This document shows, in pieces, positions 31,124 to 39,907 of a stretch of 64,000 nt of DNA. The position numbers and the translations under genes are program-made. Position 1 is the stretch's first letter; each line of letters opens with the position of its first letter. The DNA is from Scandinavium ludwigii_A (lineage in GTDB: Bacteria; Pseudomonadota; Gammaproteobacteria; Enterobacterales; Enterobacteriaceae). Below the pieces are notes generated by a model, which searched no databases, was not told the DNA's origin, and worked only from the letters and a program-made list of their open reading frames with translations. Location: the NCBI GenBank assembly GCA_050516505.1, contig CP191518.1, positions 3,782,001-3,846,000 of the forward strand. Direction: 5' to 3'.

Positions 31124-33826
31124 TTAGTTGATACGACCATGGCACTGTTTATATTTTTTACCTGAACCGCACGGACACGGATCGTTGCGACCGACTTTGC
31201 GCTCGCCGGTTTGTGCCGCCAGCTCTTCGGTAACAGCGGTGTTGTCATCAGCATGGCTAAGCTGCTGCATCTGTGCCAGACGCTCAGCCTCTTCACGACG
31301 CTGTTCTTCCATCGCTTCAACTTCTTCCGGCATACGCACCTGCACTTTGCACAAGGTGCTGATCACTTCATATTTCAGTGACTCAAGCATGGCCGCAAAC
31401 ATAGAGAACGATTCGCGTTTGTACTCCTGCTTAGGATCTTTCTGCGCATAGCCGCGCAGATGGATGCCCTGACGCAGGTAGTCCATCGCTGCCAGGTGCT
31501 CTTTCCACAGGGAATCGAGTGTCTGCAGCATCACACCTTTCTCGAAGTGGCGCATCATTTCGGTGCCAACCACTTCTTCTTTGCGCTGATAGACTTCGAT
31601 GCCATTCTGCAGAATGCGCTCACGCAGTGTTTCTTCGTGCAGATCCGGCTCTTTATCCAGCCACTCTTTGATTGGCATGTCGAGGTCGAAATCGTTTTTC
31701 AGGCGTTCCTGCAGGCCTTCGACATCCCACATTTCTTCCAAAGACTGTGGCGGAATGTGCGCATCAATGGTGGTTTTGAACACGTCTTCACGGATGCTGG
31801 CGATGGTTTCGCTCACATCAGACACGTCCAGCAGTTCGTTACGCTGGGAGTAGATCGCGCGACGCTGATCGTTTGCCACATCATCGTATTCCAGCAGCTG
31901 CTTACGAATATCGAAGTTACGGCTTTCCACTTTACGCTGTGCATTAGCAATCGCTTTGGTCACCCACGGGTGCTCAATCGCTTCGCCAGGCTTCATACCC
32001 AGTTTACGCATCATGCCGGAAACGCGATCGGAGGCGAAGATACGCATCAGGGCATCTTCCATCGACAGGTAGAAACGGGAAGAACCGGCATCACCCTGAC
32101 GACCCGCACGGCCACGCAGCTGATTATCGATACGGCGAGATTCGTGACGCTCAGTACCAATGATATGCAGACCGCCGGAGGCCAGAACGGCATCATGACG
32201 TACCTGCCAGTCCGCTTTGATCTGGGCGATGGTCTCAGGCGTTGGCTCTTCAAGAGAGGCAACTTCTTCCTGCCAGCTCCCCCCCAACACGATATCCGTA
32301 CCACGGCCCGCCATGTTGGTGGCGATGGTCACCGACGCCGGGTAACCCGCCTGAGCAACGATACTTGCTTCGTTGGCGTGGAATTTGGCGTTCAGAACGT
32401 TGTGCTTGATACCCGCTTTGGTCAGCTCGTTTGAAACCACCTCGGATTTCTCGATGGAGATGGTCCCCACCAGTACTGGCTGGCCGTTAGCGGTACGCTC
32501 TTTAATGTCTTCGATAATCGCGCCGATTTTGTCGAGCTCGGTCATGTAGACCAGGTCCGGCATATCTTTACGGATCATTGGACGGTTGGTTGGCACCACG
32601 ATGGTATCGAGTTTATAGATGGAGCTGAACTCGAATGCTTCGGTATCCGCAGTCCCCGTCATACCCGCCAGTTTTTCATACAGACGGAAGTAGTTCTGGA
32701 AGGTAATGGAAGCCAGCGTCTGGTTTTCGTTCTGAATGTCCACGCCTTCTTTGGCTTCAACCGCCTGATGCAGACCGTCAGACCAGCGACGACCCTGCAT
32801 GGTACGACCGGTGTGCTCATCGACGATGATCACTTCACCCTCTTTTACGATGTAGTCGACGTCACGGGTGAACAGCACGTGGGCACGCAGCGCGGCGGTT
32901 ACGTGGTGCATCAGCATGATGTTGGTCGGGGAGTACAGGGACTCACCTTCTTCCATGATGCCTTCGCGAACCAGCAGCTCTTCGACCAGCACCAGACCAC
33001 GTTCGGTGATGTTTACCTGACGTGATTTCTCATCCACGGAGAAGTGGCCTTCACCCTGGAAGGTGTCAGAGTCTTCTTTTTCCTGACGGATCAGATGTGG
33101 GATAATTTTGTTTACCTGCTTGTACATCTCGGAGCTGTCTTCAGCCGGACCGGAGATGATAAGCGGGGTACGCGCTTCATCGATGAGGATTGAATCCACT
33201 TCATCGACCAATGCGTAGTGCAGTTTACGCTGAACGCGTTCTTCAGGGCTGAACGCCATGTTATCGCGCAGGTAGTCGAAACCGTATTCGTTGTTGGTAC
33301 CGTAGGTGATGTCGGCGGCGTACGCTTCACGCTTCGCCGGAGCAGGCATACCGGACATGTTTACCGCAACACTCATCCCCAGGAACTCGAACAGCGGACG
33401 GTTGTTTTCGGCATCACGCTGTGCCAGATAGTCGTTGACGGTCACCACGTGAACGCCTTTACCAGACAGGGCGTTAACATATGCAGGCAGCGTTGCGGTC
33501 AGGGTTTTACCTTCACCGGTACGCATTTCCGCGATGCAGCGGTCATTCAGTACCATACCGCCGAGCAGCTGTACGTCGAAGTGACGCATGCCGAAGACAC
33601 GTTTACTGGCTTCACGGACGACCGCGAAAGCTTCCGGGATCAGGCTCTCTACGGTTGCGCCTTTTTCCAGGCGCTCGCGGAATTCGTTGGTTTTCGCCTT
33701 GAGCTCATCATCAGAGAGCTTTTCCAGCGCAGGTTCCATGGCATTGATTTGTACGACGGTTTTGCGCATACGACGCAGTGTACGATCGTTACGGCTACCG
33801 AAAACTTTGGTCAATAAATTAAGCAT
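31124..33826 (-). CDS. secA: Preprotein translocase ATPase SecA
   Basis: Motor that drives unfolded preproteins through SecYEG. 900 residues (E. coli 901) from ATG 33826 (LNLLTKVFGSRNDRTL); a 29-codon upstream extension of the frame is rejected because it overlaps the secM leader and the family starts here. Seen: Walker A MRTGEGKTLTATL, DEVD box ALVDEVDSILIDEARTP, preprotein-binding and scaffold domains, and the C-terminal zinc/SecB-binding tail CPCGSGKKYKQCH. Translation is expected to be controlled by SecM arrest; the Shine-Dalgarno GAGATT sits just past a hairpin. Confidence 0.98.
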   Translation of the reverse strand: MLNLLTKVFGSRNDRTLRRMRKTVVQINAMEPALEKLSDDELKAKTNEFRERLEKGATVESLIPEAFAVVREASKRVFGMRHFDVQLLGGMVLNDRCIAEMRTGEGKTLTATLPAYVNALSGKGVHVVTVNDYLAQRDAENNRPLFEFLGMSVAVNMSGMPAPAKREAYAADITYGTNNEYGFDYLRDNMAFSPEERVQRKLHYALVDEVDSILIDEARTPLIISGPAEDSSEMYKQVNKIIPHLIRQEKEDSDTFQGEGHFSVDEKSRQVNITERGLVLVEELLVREGIMEEGESLYSPTNIMLMHHVTAALRAHVLFTRDVDYIVKEGEVIIVDEHTGRTMQGRRWSDGLHQAVEAKEGVDIQNENQTLASITFQNYFRLYEKLAGMTGTADTEAFEFSSIYKLDTIVVPTNRPMIRKDMPDLVYMTELDKIGAIIEDIKERTANGQPVLVGTISIEKSEVVSNELTKAGIKHNVLNAKFHANEASIVAQAGYPASVTIATNMAGRGTDIVLGGSWQEEVASLEEPTPETIAQIKADWQVRHDAVLASGGLHIIGTERHESRRIDNQLRGRAGRQGDAGSSRFYLSMEDALMRIFASDRVSGMMRKLGMKPGEAIEHPWVTKAIANAQRKVESRNFDIRKQLLEYDDVANDQRRAIYSQRNELLDVSDVSETIASIREDVFKTTIDAHIPPQSLEEMWDVEGLQERLKNDFDLDMPIKEWLDKEPDLHEETLRERILQNGIEVYQRKEEVVGTEMMRHFEKGVMLQTLDSLWKEHLAAMDYLRQGIHLRGYAQKDPKQEYKRESFSMFAAMLESLKYEVISTLCKVQVRMPEEVEAMEEQRREEAERLAQMQQLSHADDNTAVTEELAAQTGERKVGRNDPCPCGSGKKYKQCHGRIN

Positions 33827-33887
33827 AATTAAAATCTCAATCGCCCCGCCATGCGGAGTTTTAGTCATTAGTTGAAGTTTGTTTTTT
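33827..33887 (-). promoter_or_regulatory. secM-secA intergenic regulatory RNA region
   Basis: The 61-nt spacer holds CTCCGC/GCGGGG (33844-33858 on the plus strand, 3-nt loop), immediately before the secA Shine-Dalgarno. In E. coli a structure here hides the secA ribosome-binding site until a ribosome stalls in secM. Confidence 0.75.
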
Positions 33888-34391
33888 TCAGCTAAGGCGT
33901 TGAGGTCCGGCACGGATGCCGTGTACCTGGCTTACCCAGGCGCTGACAGAAAAGGCTTGATGTGAAATGGAGTCACGGCTGTAGGCCACCGAACGTACGA
34001 TAACCGGCGGCTGGCTTTCGCGCATCAGCAGTGCGTTGAGCGTATCCAGCAGGGCCAGGTGATGTACTTCGAGGGGAGCAGACGCTTCGGCGACCGGCAG
34101 CGCCTGTGGCGCCATCGCGAAGGAAAGATGACGAATGACCGTTCGGATGGCGTGCTGATGCCAGTAATCGACGGTAAACGTTGGACGACGGTTGCCTTCC
34201 AGTAAAGCCAGATGCGTGAAACTGACTTTTGTCGTCGCCGTATGGCTACTGGCGGTTTTGGTCGGTGGCGTGGATTCTGCGGCATTGGCAATCGCAGGCA
34301 AGCCGAACCCTGCCGCGACCATCCCCAACAGGAGATGCGGCCAGAAGTATCGTCTGCCAAACTGTCGCCAGCGCGTCAGTATTCCGTTCAC
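33888..34391 (-). CDS. secM: Secretion monitor SecM
   Basis: Exported leader protein that senses Sec activity by stalling its own ribosome. 167 residues (E. coli 170), GTG start as in E. coli. A long signal sequence (YFWPHLLLGMVAAGFGLPAIANA) precedes the mature part. The arrest motif FXXXXWIXXXXGIRAGP appears near the C-terminus as F-SVSA-WV-SQVH-GIRAGP, with Val in place of Ile; the key Arg, Gly and Pro are intact. secA follows after 61 nt. The central region differs more from E. coli than the ends, as is usual for this protein. Confidence 0.96.
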   Translation of the reverse strand: MNGILTRWRQFGRRYFWPHLLLGMVAAGFGLPAIANAAESTPPTKTASSHTATTKVSFTHLALLEGNRRPTFTVDYWHQHAIRTVIRHLSFAMAPQALPVAEASAPLEVHHLALLDTLNALLMRESQPPVIVRSVAYSRDSISHQAFSVSAWVSQVHGIRAGPQRLS

Positions 34392-34581
34392 TTACCTTTT
34401 CACCTTGATTGCCAGGCAACCCTTCAAAATTTTTAAGCGTTCAGATAGTACCATTAATGGCTCACGCCAGCAGCACGAATGACGGCAATCCGCGCGAAAA
34501 TGTGCTCAGGAAAACAGCGATCGCACACATCAGGCAAGGGAGGAACAGGAAGGATTGAAGAATGAAGGATTTTCAGGGACT

Positions 34582-34635
34582 AAAAAGAAAAAACGACTGG
34601 CTCCCTGGACGGAGAGAGTACCAGGTTACCAGTCG
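34582..34635 (-). terminator. Intrinsic terminator of lpxC
   Basis: CGACTGG (34594-34600 on plus) pairs with CCAGTCG (34629-34635), with an inner CCTGG/CCAGG stem. On the minus strand the hairpin is followed by TTTTTTCTTTTT. It lies 22 bp past the lpxC stop and before secM; the 190 bp up to secM should hold the secM promoter, but no clear hexamers were seen. Confidence 0.88.
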
Positions 34636-34657
34636 AATTTACAGTTTGGTGTCAGGC

Positions 34658-35575
34658 TTACGCCAGAACCAATGACGGTGCTTTGAATGCCAGTGGCAAT
34701 TCAGCGTCGTCTTCGAAGGTCACAAACTCCCAAGCTTCCTGTTTGGCCAGGACTGCCTGCAGCAGTTTATTATTCAGTGCGTGACCTGATTTGTACGCGG
34801 TGAATGCACCGATGATATTGTGACCACACATAAAGAGGTCACCGATAGCATCCAGCATTTTGTGGCGTACAAATTCATCTTCAAAGCGCAAACCGTCTTC
34901 GTTCAGTACGCGATAATCGTCAACAACGATGGCACAATCGAAGCTACCGCCCAGGCACAAACCACGGGACTGCAGATATTCGATATCACGCATGAAACCA
35001 AAAGTACGTGCTCGGCTAATCTGACGCATGAACGCATCCGCAGAGAAGTTCATAGCATAACGCTGGTTGCTGCCGTCAATCGCCGGATGGTTAAAGTCGA
35101 TGGTGAAATCCAACGAGAAACCATTGAACGGTTTGAATTCAGCCCATTTGTCGCCGTCTTCTACGCGAACCGTGTCTTTAATGCGCACAAATTTCTTCGC
35201 ACAGTTCAGTTCATCAATGCCTGCATCGAGCAGCAGATAAACGAACGGGGCAGCGCTGCCATCCATAATCGGGATTTCCGGCGCATCGACTTCAATCATG
35301 ATGTTGTCGATACCCAGACCCGCCAGGGCGGCATTTAAGTGCTCAACCGTTGAAATCCGCACGTCATGCTCGTTGACAAGGCAAGTACAGAGCATGGTAT
35401 CACGCACAGATTTGGCATCTGCCGGAAAATCAACCGGTGGATTCAAGTCGGTGCGACGATAGATGACCCCGGTATTTGCCGGCGCAGGGCGCAGCGTCAG
35501 TGTGACCTTCTTGCCAGTATGTAAACCGACACCAGTCGCCTGAACGATACGTTTAAGAGTCCTTTGTTTGATCAT
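34658..35575 (-). CDS. lpxC: UDP-3-O-acyl-N-acetylglucosamine deacetylase
   Basis: Zinc deacetylase for the committed step of lipid A synthesis. 305 residues as in E. coli. Zinc ligands are H79 (TVEHLNAALAG) and the H and D of HKMLDAIGDLFMCG; the catalytic base region is SGHALNNK-like and the C-terminal tail (PSLVLA) is the type recognised by FtsH for degradation in E. coli. It ends the ftsQAZ-lpxC series and is followed by a terminator. Confidence 0.98.
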   Translation of the reverse strand: MIKQRTLKRIVQATGVGLHTGKKVTLTLRPAPANTGVIYRRTDLNPPVDFPADAKSVRDTMLCTCLVNEHDVRISTVEHLNAALAGLGIDNIMIEVDAPEIPIMDGSAAPFVYLLLDAGIDELNCAKKFVRIKDTVRVEDGDKWAEFKPFNGFSLDFTIDFNHPAIDGSNQRYAMNFSADAFMRQISRARTFGFMRDIEYLQSRGLCLGGSFDCAIVVDDYRVLNEDGLRFEDEFVRHKMLDAIGDLFMCGHNIIGAFTAYKSGHALNNKLLQAVLAKQEAWEFVTFEDDAELPLAFKAPSLVLA

Positions 35576-35613
35576 CGTATAATCTCGCCAAATTACTTAT
35601 CCAACCGAAGTGT

Positions 35614-35644
35614 ACTATACATTCGGCAGGCCAGTTTAGCACAA
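35614..35644 (-). promoter_or_regulatory. lpxC promoter candidate
   Basis: On the minus strand TATAGT, preceded by TG one base earlier, lies at 35614-35619; TTGTGC at 35639-35644 is the best -35, but the 19-bp spacer is long. It sits in the 100-bp gap between ftsZ and lpxC. Confidence 0.5.
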
Positions 35645-35675
35645 AGAGCGCAGATTCCCAAATTCCAGCTAATTC

Positions 35676-36830
35676 TTAATCAGCTTGCTTGCGCAGGAAT
35701 GCTGGGATATCCAAATAATCCGGTTCTTTGGTGGTCTGCGGCGTATTGTCGTTAACCACTTTAGCGGCCGGTTTTTGCTCCTGCGTCAGCGGCGACATGC
35801 CGTGCTGCTGGTAGCGATCCATCACTGGTTGTTGCTGCTGCTGTTTGTTGGTTACCAGGGTAATTTCAGGACGCTTGTCCATACCGATACCGGTAGCCAC
35901 TACGGTCACACGCAGTTCGTCGTTCATGTCCGGGTCCAGGGAAGTACCAATAACCACGGTCGCGTTATCCGATGCAAACGCACGGATAGTGTTACCCACG
36001 GTTTCGAACTCATCCAGACGCAGGTCGAAGCCAGCGGTGATGTTAACCAGCACGCCACGCGCACCAGACAGGTCGATGTCTTCAAGCAGTGGAGAAGAGA
36101 TAGCCATTTCAGCCGCTTCTTCCGCACGGTCTTCACCGCTTGCCAGGCCAGAGCCCATCATTGCGTAGCCCATTTCGGACATGACAGTGCGCACGTCAGC
36201 AAAGTCGACGTTCATCAGACCCGGACGGGTAATCAGTTCGGCGATACCCTGAACAGCGCCTTTCAGCACGTCGTTCGCTGCACCAAATGCGTCCAGCAGG
36301 GAAATGCCACGACCCAGCACTTTCAGCAGTTTGTCGTTAGGAATGGTAATCAGAGAGTCCACATGCTTGGACAGCTCGGCGATACCTTGCTCCGCAAACG
36401 CCATACGCTTTTTGCCTTCAAAATTGAATGGCTTAGTCACGACAGCAACGGTCAAAATACCTAAATCTTTGGCAACTTCAGCAACAACAGGTGCAGCACC
36501 AGTACCGGTACCGCCGCCCATGCCAGCGGCGATAAACACCATGTCAGCGCCATCAAGGGCTGCACGCAGTGCTTCACGGTCTTCGTCTGCCGCATTGCGA
36601 CCGACTTCAGGATTTGCGCCAGCACCCAGACCTTTGGTAATCCCGTTACCAATCTGAATCGTCTGGCCGACAGCCGTTTTACGTAACGCCTGAGCGTCAG
36701 TATTCACTGCGAAGAATTCAACACCCTCAATGCGCTCGCGCACCATGTGTTCAACGGCGTTGCCACCGCCACCACCGACGCCGATGACTTTAATCACCGC
36801 GTCGTTGGTCAGTTCCATAGGTTCAAACAT
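35676..36830 (-). CDS. ftsZ: Cell division GTPase FtsZ
   Basis: Tubulin homologue that forms the division ring. 384 residues (E. coli 383). The tubulin signature GGGTGTGAAPV, an N-terminal GVGGGGGNAVEHM and the T7 loop NVDFADVRTVMSEMG are present. A variable Gln-rich linker (KQQQQQPVMDRYQQ) leads to the conserved C-terminal peptide DYLDIPAFLRKQAD, which binds FtsA and ZipA. GGAGAG precedes the ATG. 62 nt after ftsA. Confidence 0.99.
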   Translation of the reverse strand: MFEPMELTNDAVIKVIGVGGGGGNAVEHMVRERIEGVEFFAVNTDAQALRKTAVGQTIQIGNGITKGLGAGANPEVGRNAADEDREALRAALDGADMVFIAAGMGGGTGTGAAPVVAEVAKDLGILTVAVVTKPFNFEGKKRMAFAEQGIAELSKHVDSLITIPNDKLLKVLGRGISLLDAFGAANDVLKGAVQGIAELITRPGLMNVDFADVRTVMSEMGYAMMGSGLASGEDRAEEAAEMAISSPLLEDIDLSGARGVLVNITAGFDLRLDEFETVGNTIRAFASDNATVVIGTSLDPDMNDELRVTVVATGIGMDKRPEITLVTNKQQQQQPVMDRYQQHGMSPLTQEQKPAAKVVNDNTPQTTKEPDYLDIPAFLRKQAD

Positions 36831-36892
36831 AGTTTCTCTCCGTTTTGTGCCTGTCGCCTGAGAGCGCTAATTTTCGGCGCTCTCTTAAAAAA

Positions 36893-38149
36893 TTAAAACT
36901 CTTTTCGCAGCCAGGTATTGATTCGTTTGATCCACGAACTCACTGCGACACGTTTTTCCACTTCCGCTTCACCACTCAGATGTGACTCTTTTCCGTAGTG
37001 CAGCAGGCCCACAGCCGTTGAATAATACGGCTCCTGAGCATAATCCGTCAGTCCGGTGATGTTCAGCGGCGCGCCAATGCGCACCTGCGTATGGAACACG
37101 CGCTGAGCGCAGGCCGCCAGGCCTTCAATTTGCGCTGCGCCACCGGTCAGAACAATCCCCGCGGCCAAGTGGTGTTTGACACCTTGTTGGCGCAGCTGTT
37201 CCTGCAATTGCAAAATCTCTTCGTTCACCAGGTTGAGCAGCTCGGTATAGCGCGGCTCAATAACCTCTGCCAGCGTCTGACGCTGCAGGCTACGCGGTGG
37301 ACGACCGCCGACGCTTGGGACTTCAACGCTTTCGTCTTTACCGACGATGGAACCCAGCGCACAGCCGTGGCGAACTTTAATCGCTTCGGCATCGCTCGGT
37401 GGCGTACCGAACGCGTAAGCGATGTCACTGGTCACTACGTTCCCTGCATACGGGATAACTTTAGTGTGACGCAGCGCACCGCCGGTATACACGGCAATAT
37501 CCATTGTACCACCGCCAACATCTACCACGCAGACACCCAGCTCACGTTCATCTTCCGTCAATACGGAATAGCTTGATGCCAGTCCGGCGAAAATCAGTTG
37601 ATCCACTTTCAGACCACAACGTTCCACGGCTTTGACAATGTTCTTCGCCATATCGTTGTGACAGGTGATCAAGTGCACTTTTGCTTGCATACGCACGCCG
37701 GACAAACCTACCGGGTTTTTGATCCCTTCCTGGTAGTCGATGGCATACTCTTGCGGAATCACATGCAGGACACGATGTTCATCACGTACGCGTACGGACT
37801 TCGCCGTATGCACCACGTTCTCAACGTCTTCCTGGGTGACTTCTTCTTCAGAAATCGGCACCATCCCGATTTCATTTTGACAGCTAATATGTTTGCCTGA
37901 AAGCGCCAGATACACTGAAGAAATCTGGCAATCAGCCATTAATTCAGCCTGGTCAATGGCGCGCTGTACGCATTTCACCACGGATTCCAGGTCGTTCACA
38001 CCGCCTTTGTCCATACCCCGGGATGGGCAGCTGCCCACACCAATGATATTCACCATTCCGTCGGGCAGAACTTCCCCTACCAAAGCGGCTACCTTCGCGG
38101 TACCAATTTCCAGTCCTACTACCAGTTTTCTGTCCGTCGCTTTGATCAT
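36893..38149 (-). CDS. ftsA: Cell division protein FtsA
   Basis: Actin-like ATPase that tethers FtsZ to the inner membrane. 418 residues (E. coli 420) from the ATG that overlaps the ftsQ stop (ATGA); the 21-codon longer frame is rejected. Phosphate-binding VGLEIGTAKVAALVG and VVDVGGGTMDIAVYTGG are seen, and the C-terminal amphipathic helix SWIKRINTWLRKEF is the membrane anchor. Confidence 0.98.
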   Translation of the reverse strand: MIKATDRKLVVGLEIGTAKVAALVGEVLPDGMVNIIGVGSCPSRGMDKGGVNDLESVVKCVQRAIDQAELMADCQISSVYLALSGKHISCQNEIGMVPISEEEVTQEDVENVVHTAKSVRVRDEHRVLHVIPQEYAIDYQEGIKNPVGLSGVRMQAKVHLITCHNDMAKNIVKAVERCGLKVDQLIFAGLASSYSVLTEDERELGVCVVDVGGGTMDIAVYTGGALRHTKVIPYAGNVVTSDIAYAFGTPPSDAEAIKVRHGCALGSIVGKDESVEVPSVGGRPPRSLQRQTLAEVIEPRYTELLNLVNEEILQLQEQLRQQGVKHHLAAGIVLTGGAAQIEGLAACAQRVFHTQVRIGAPLNITGLTDYAQEPYYSTAVGLLHYGKESHLSGEAEVEKRVAVSSWIKRINTWLRKEF

Positions 38150-38985
38150 TGTTGCTCTGCCTGTGCCTGATTTTGTTGTTGATGTGTATCCTCTACGGGA
38201 GCGGGCTGCCACCCTACTGCCGCGCCTGAGTCATAACGCAAATCAACGTAGCTAATCCGTTTGCCATCGGTTTGCGCCTGCTGCTGAAGAACAGGATAGA
38301 GTTCTATAAAGCGCTCAAGCCGTTTCATCGTATCGCCGCGCCCCAGGTCCAGTTTGATGTCGTTATTCAACGTCAGCTGCCAGGAGCGGCGTGCGGTCAT
38401 CGCCGCCACTTTCAACGTAAACTTATCTCTCGCCAGCATCTGCCCCATATCGCGATAGCTTTGCAGCACTTCGTTCTCGCTACCTTCCGGGCCATACAAC
38501 ATAGGCAGATTCTGCTTACTGGTGCGTTCGGCCGGTACGCTAAACGCGTTACCGTCGCTGTCCACCATATGCTGATCATTCCAGCGCGCAATCGGCACAT
38601 ATTCAACCAGATGAATCTTCAATTCGTCCGGCCACTGCTTACGAACGCTTGCCTGTTTAATCCATGGCAGGCGTTCGATCTGACTCTGAATGATGTTCAC
38701 GTCCTGAGTCATAAACGTGCCCGGCGAGCCGAGCGCCAGAATAGCCTGGCGAATATCATCGTTGCGCGTGTAGTGACGTTCCCCGGTCACTACCAGCTTG
38801 GATAACGGAAGACGCTGCGCATCTTCCATCCAGTTCAGTACCATCCAGCCGCTCATCAACACGGTGAATAATACCGCGAGCAGGAACATCATCCCTGCAA
38901 GACGCGTTCCATTATTTCTGCGTGAAGAAGCGATATCGTCCTCTTCTTCTTCACGGTTCCGTGTGTTCAGTGCTGCCTGCGACAT
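38146..38985 (-). CDS. ftsQ: Cell division protein FtsQ
   Basis: Bitopic inner membrane protein that recruits FtsB and FtsL to the divisome. 279 residues (E. coli 276): short cytosolic N-terminus, one membrane segment at about 30-50 (AGMMFLLAVLFTVLMSGWMV), then a POTRA domain (LSKLVVTGERHYTRNDDIRQAIL) and the beta domain. The C-terminal Gln-rich tail (HQQQNQAQAEQQ) is typical. The start lies 1 nt after ddlB. Confidence 0.97.
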   Translation of the reverse strand: MSQAALNTRNREEEEDDIASSRRNNGTRLAGMMFLLAVLFTVLMSGWMVLNWMEDAQRLPLSKLVVTGERHYTRNDDIRQAILALGSPGTFMTQDVNIIQSQIERLPWIKQASVRKQWPDELKIHLVEYVPIARWNDQHMVDSDGNAFSVPAERTSKQNLPMLYGPEGSENEVLQSYRDMGQMLARDKFTLKVAAMTARRSWQLTLNNDIKLDLGRGDTMKRLERFIELYPVLQQQAQTDGKRISYVDLRYDSGAAVGWQPAPVEDTHQQQNQAQAEQQ

Positions 38986-38986
38986 A

Positions 38987-39907
38987 TCAACCCGCCAGGT
39001 CCAAAATACGTACCACCAACTGCGAGAAGCTCATGCCGGCCTGACGTGCCGCCATCGGCACCAGACTGTGGCTGGTCATGCCTGGGGAGGTGTTAGCCTC
39101 CAACAGATAAAGCTGACCATCGCTGTCCTGCATTACATCAATGCGTCCCCAACCTGAACACCCGAGAATGTTCCAGGCTTTGAGTACCAGGGCCTGCATT
39201 TCTTGTTCATGTGCCGAATCTTCACAACCAGGGCAGAAATACTGCGTCTCGTCAGAGAGATACTTCGCCTCATAATCATAGAAGACTCCGGCCGGTTGGA
39301 TGCGAACCGACGGTAAAATTTCTTCACCGAGTACCGCGACGGTAAATTCCGGGCCGCTTAACCATTTTTCAACGAGAACTTCTTCATCGTGCTGAAAAGC
39401 CAGCGTTAAGGCATCGTGAAGTGAACTACTTTCGTCCACTTTCGACATTCCGACGCTGGAACCTTCCCGGCTTGGCTTCACAATCAGCGGCAAACCGAGT
39501 GCAGCAATACGCTGTTTCTCGTCCTGAGACAGGCCCTGCGCGAACTGCGTACGCGTCAACGCGACCCAGGGTGCAACCGGAAGTCCTGCGCCCTGCCAGA
39601 GCAATTTACTGCGCAGTTTGTCCATCGAAAGTGCAGAAGCCATCACGCCACTGCCGGTGTAAGGCAGGCCCGTCAGTTCCAGTAAGCCCTGCAACGTGCC
39701 ATCTTCCCCACCGCGACCGTGAAGTGCAATAAACGCTTTCTTAAAACCCAGGTTTTTCAGCTGAGTGATATCTGCGTCACGCGGATCGACCGCATGTGCG
39801 TCAATACCCGCCTCGCGCAAACCTGCCAACACAGCCGCGCCGGAATTGAGTGAAACCTCACGCTCAGCGGAGGTCCCCCCGAGGAGGACAGCGATTCTAT
39901 CAGCCAT
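38987..39907 (-). CDS. ddlB: D-alanine--D-alanine ligase B
   Basis: Makes the D-Ala-D-Ala dipeptide that MurF adds to the wall precursor. 306 residues, ATP-grasp fold, same length as E. coli DdlB. Seen: AVLLGGTSAEREVSLNSG at the N-terminus, the ATP-binding LPLIVKPSREGSSVGMSKV, and the metal-binding end GWGRIDVM...LLEANTSPGMTSHSLVP. Its start overlaps murC by 8 nt. In E. coli promoters for ftsQAZ lie inside this gene. Confidence 0.98.
   Translation of the reverse strand: MADRIAVLLGGTSAEREVSLNSGAAVLAGLREAGIDAHAVDPRDADITQLKNLGFKKAFIALHGRGGEDGTLQGLLELTGLPYTGSGVMASALSMDKLRSKLLWQGAGLPVAPWVALTRTQFAQGLSQDEKQRIAALGLPLIVKPSREGSSVGMSKVDESSSLHDALTLAFQHDEEVLVEKWLSGPEFTVAVLGEEILPSVRIQPAGVFYDYEAKYLSDETQYFCPGCEDSAHEQEMQALVLKAWNILGCSGWGRIDVMQDSDGQLYLLEANTSPGMTSHSLVPMAARQAGMSFSQLVVRILDLAG

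Noticed and set aside
31460..32434. Long plus-strand frame opposite secA, and similar frames opposite ftsZ, ftsQ, murC and murG
   Set aside because: All are antisense to well-identified genes, have no Shine-Dalgarno and encode low-complexity, Arg/His-rich peptides.
33827..33913. 29-codon N-terminal extension of SecA
   Set aside because: It would run through the secM end and the regulatory hairpin; E. coli SecA starts at the ATG after GAGATT.
38150..38212. 21-codon N-terminal extension of FtsA
   Set aside because: It overlaps ftsQ; the family starts at the ATG that overlaps the ftsQ stop.
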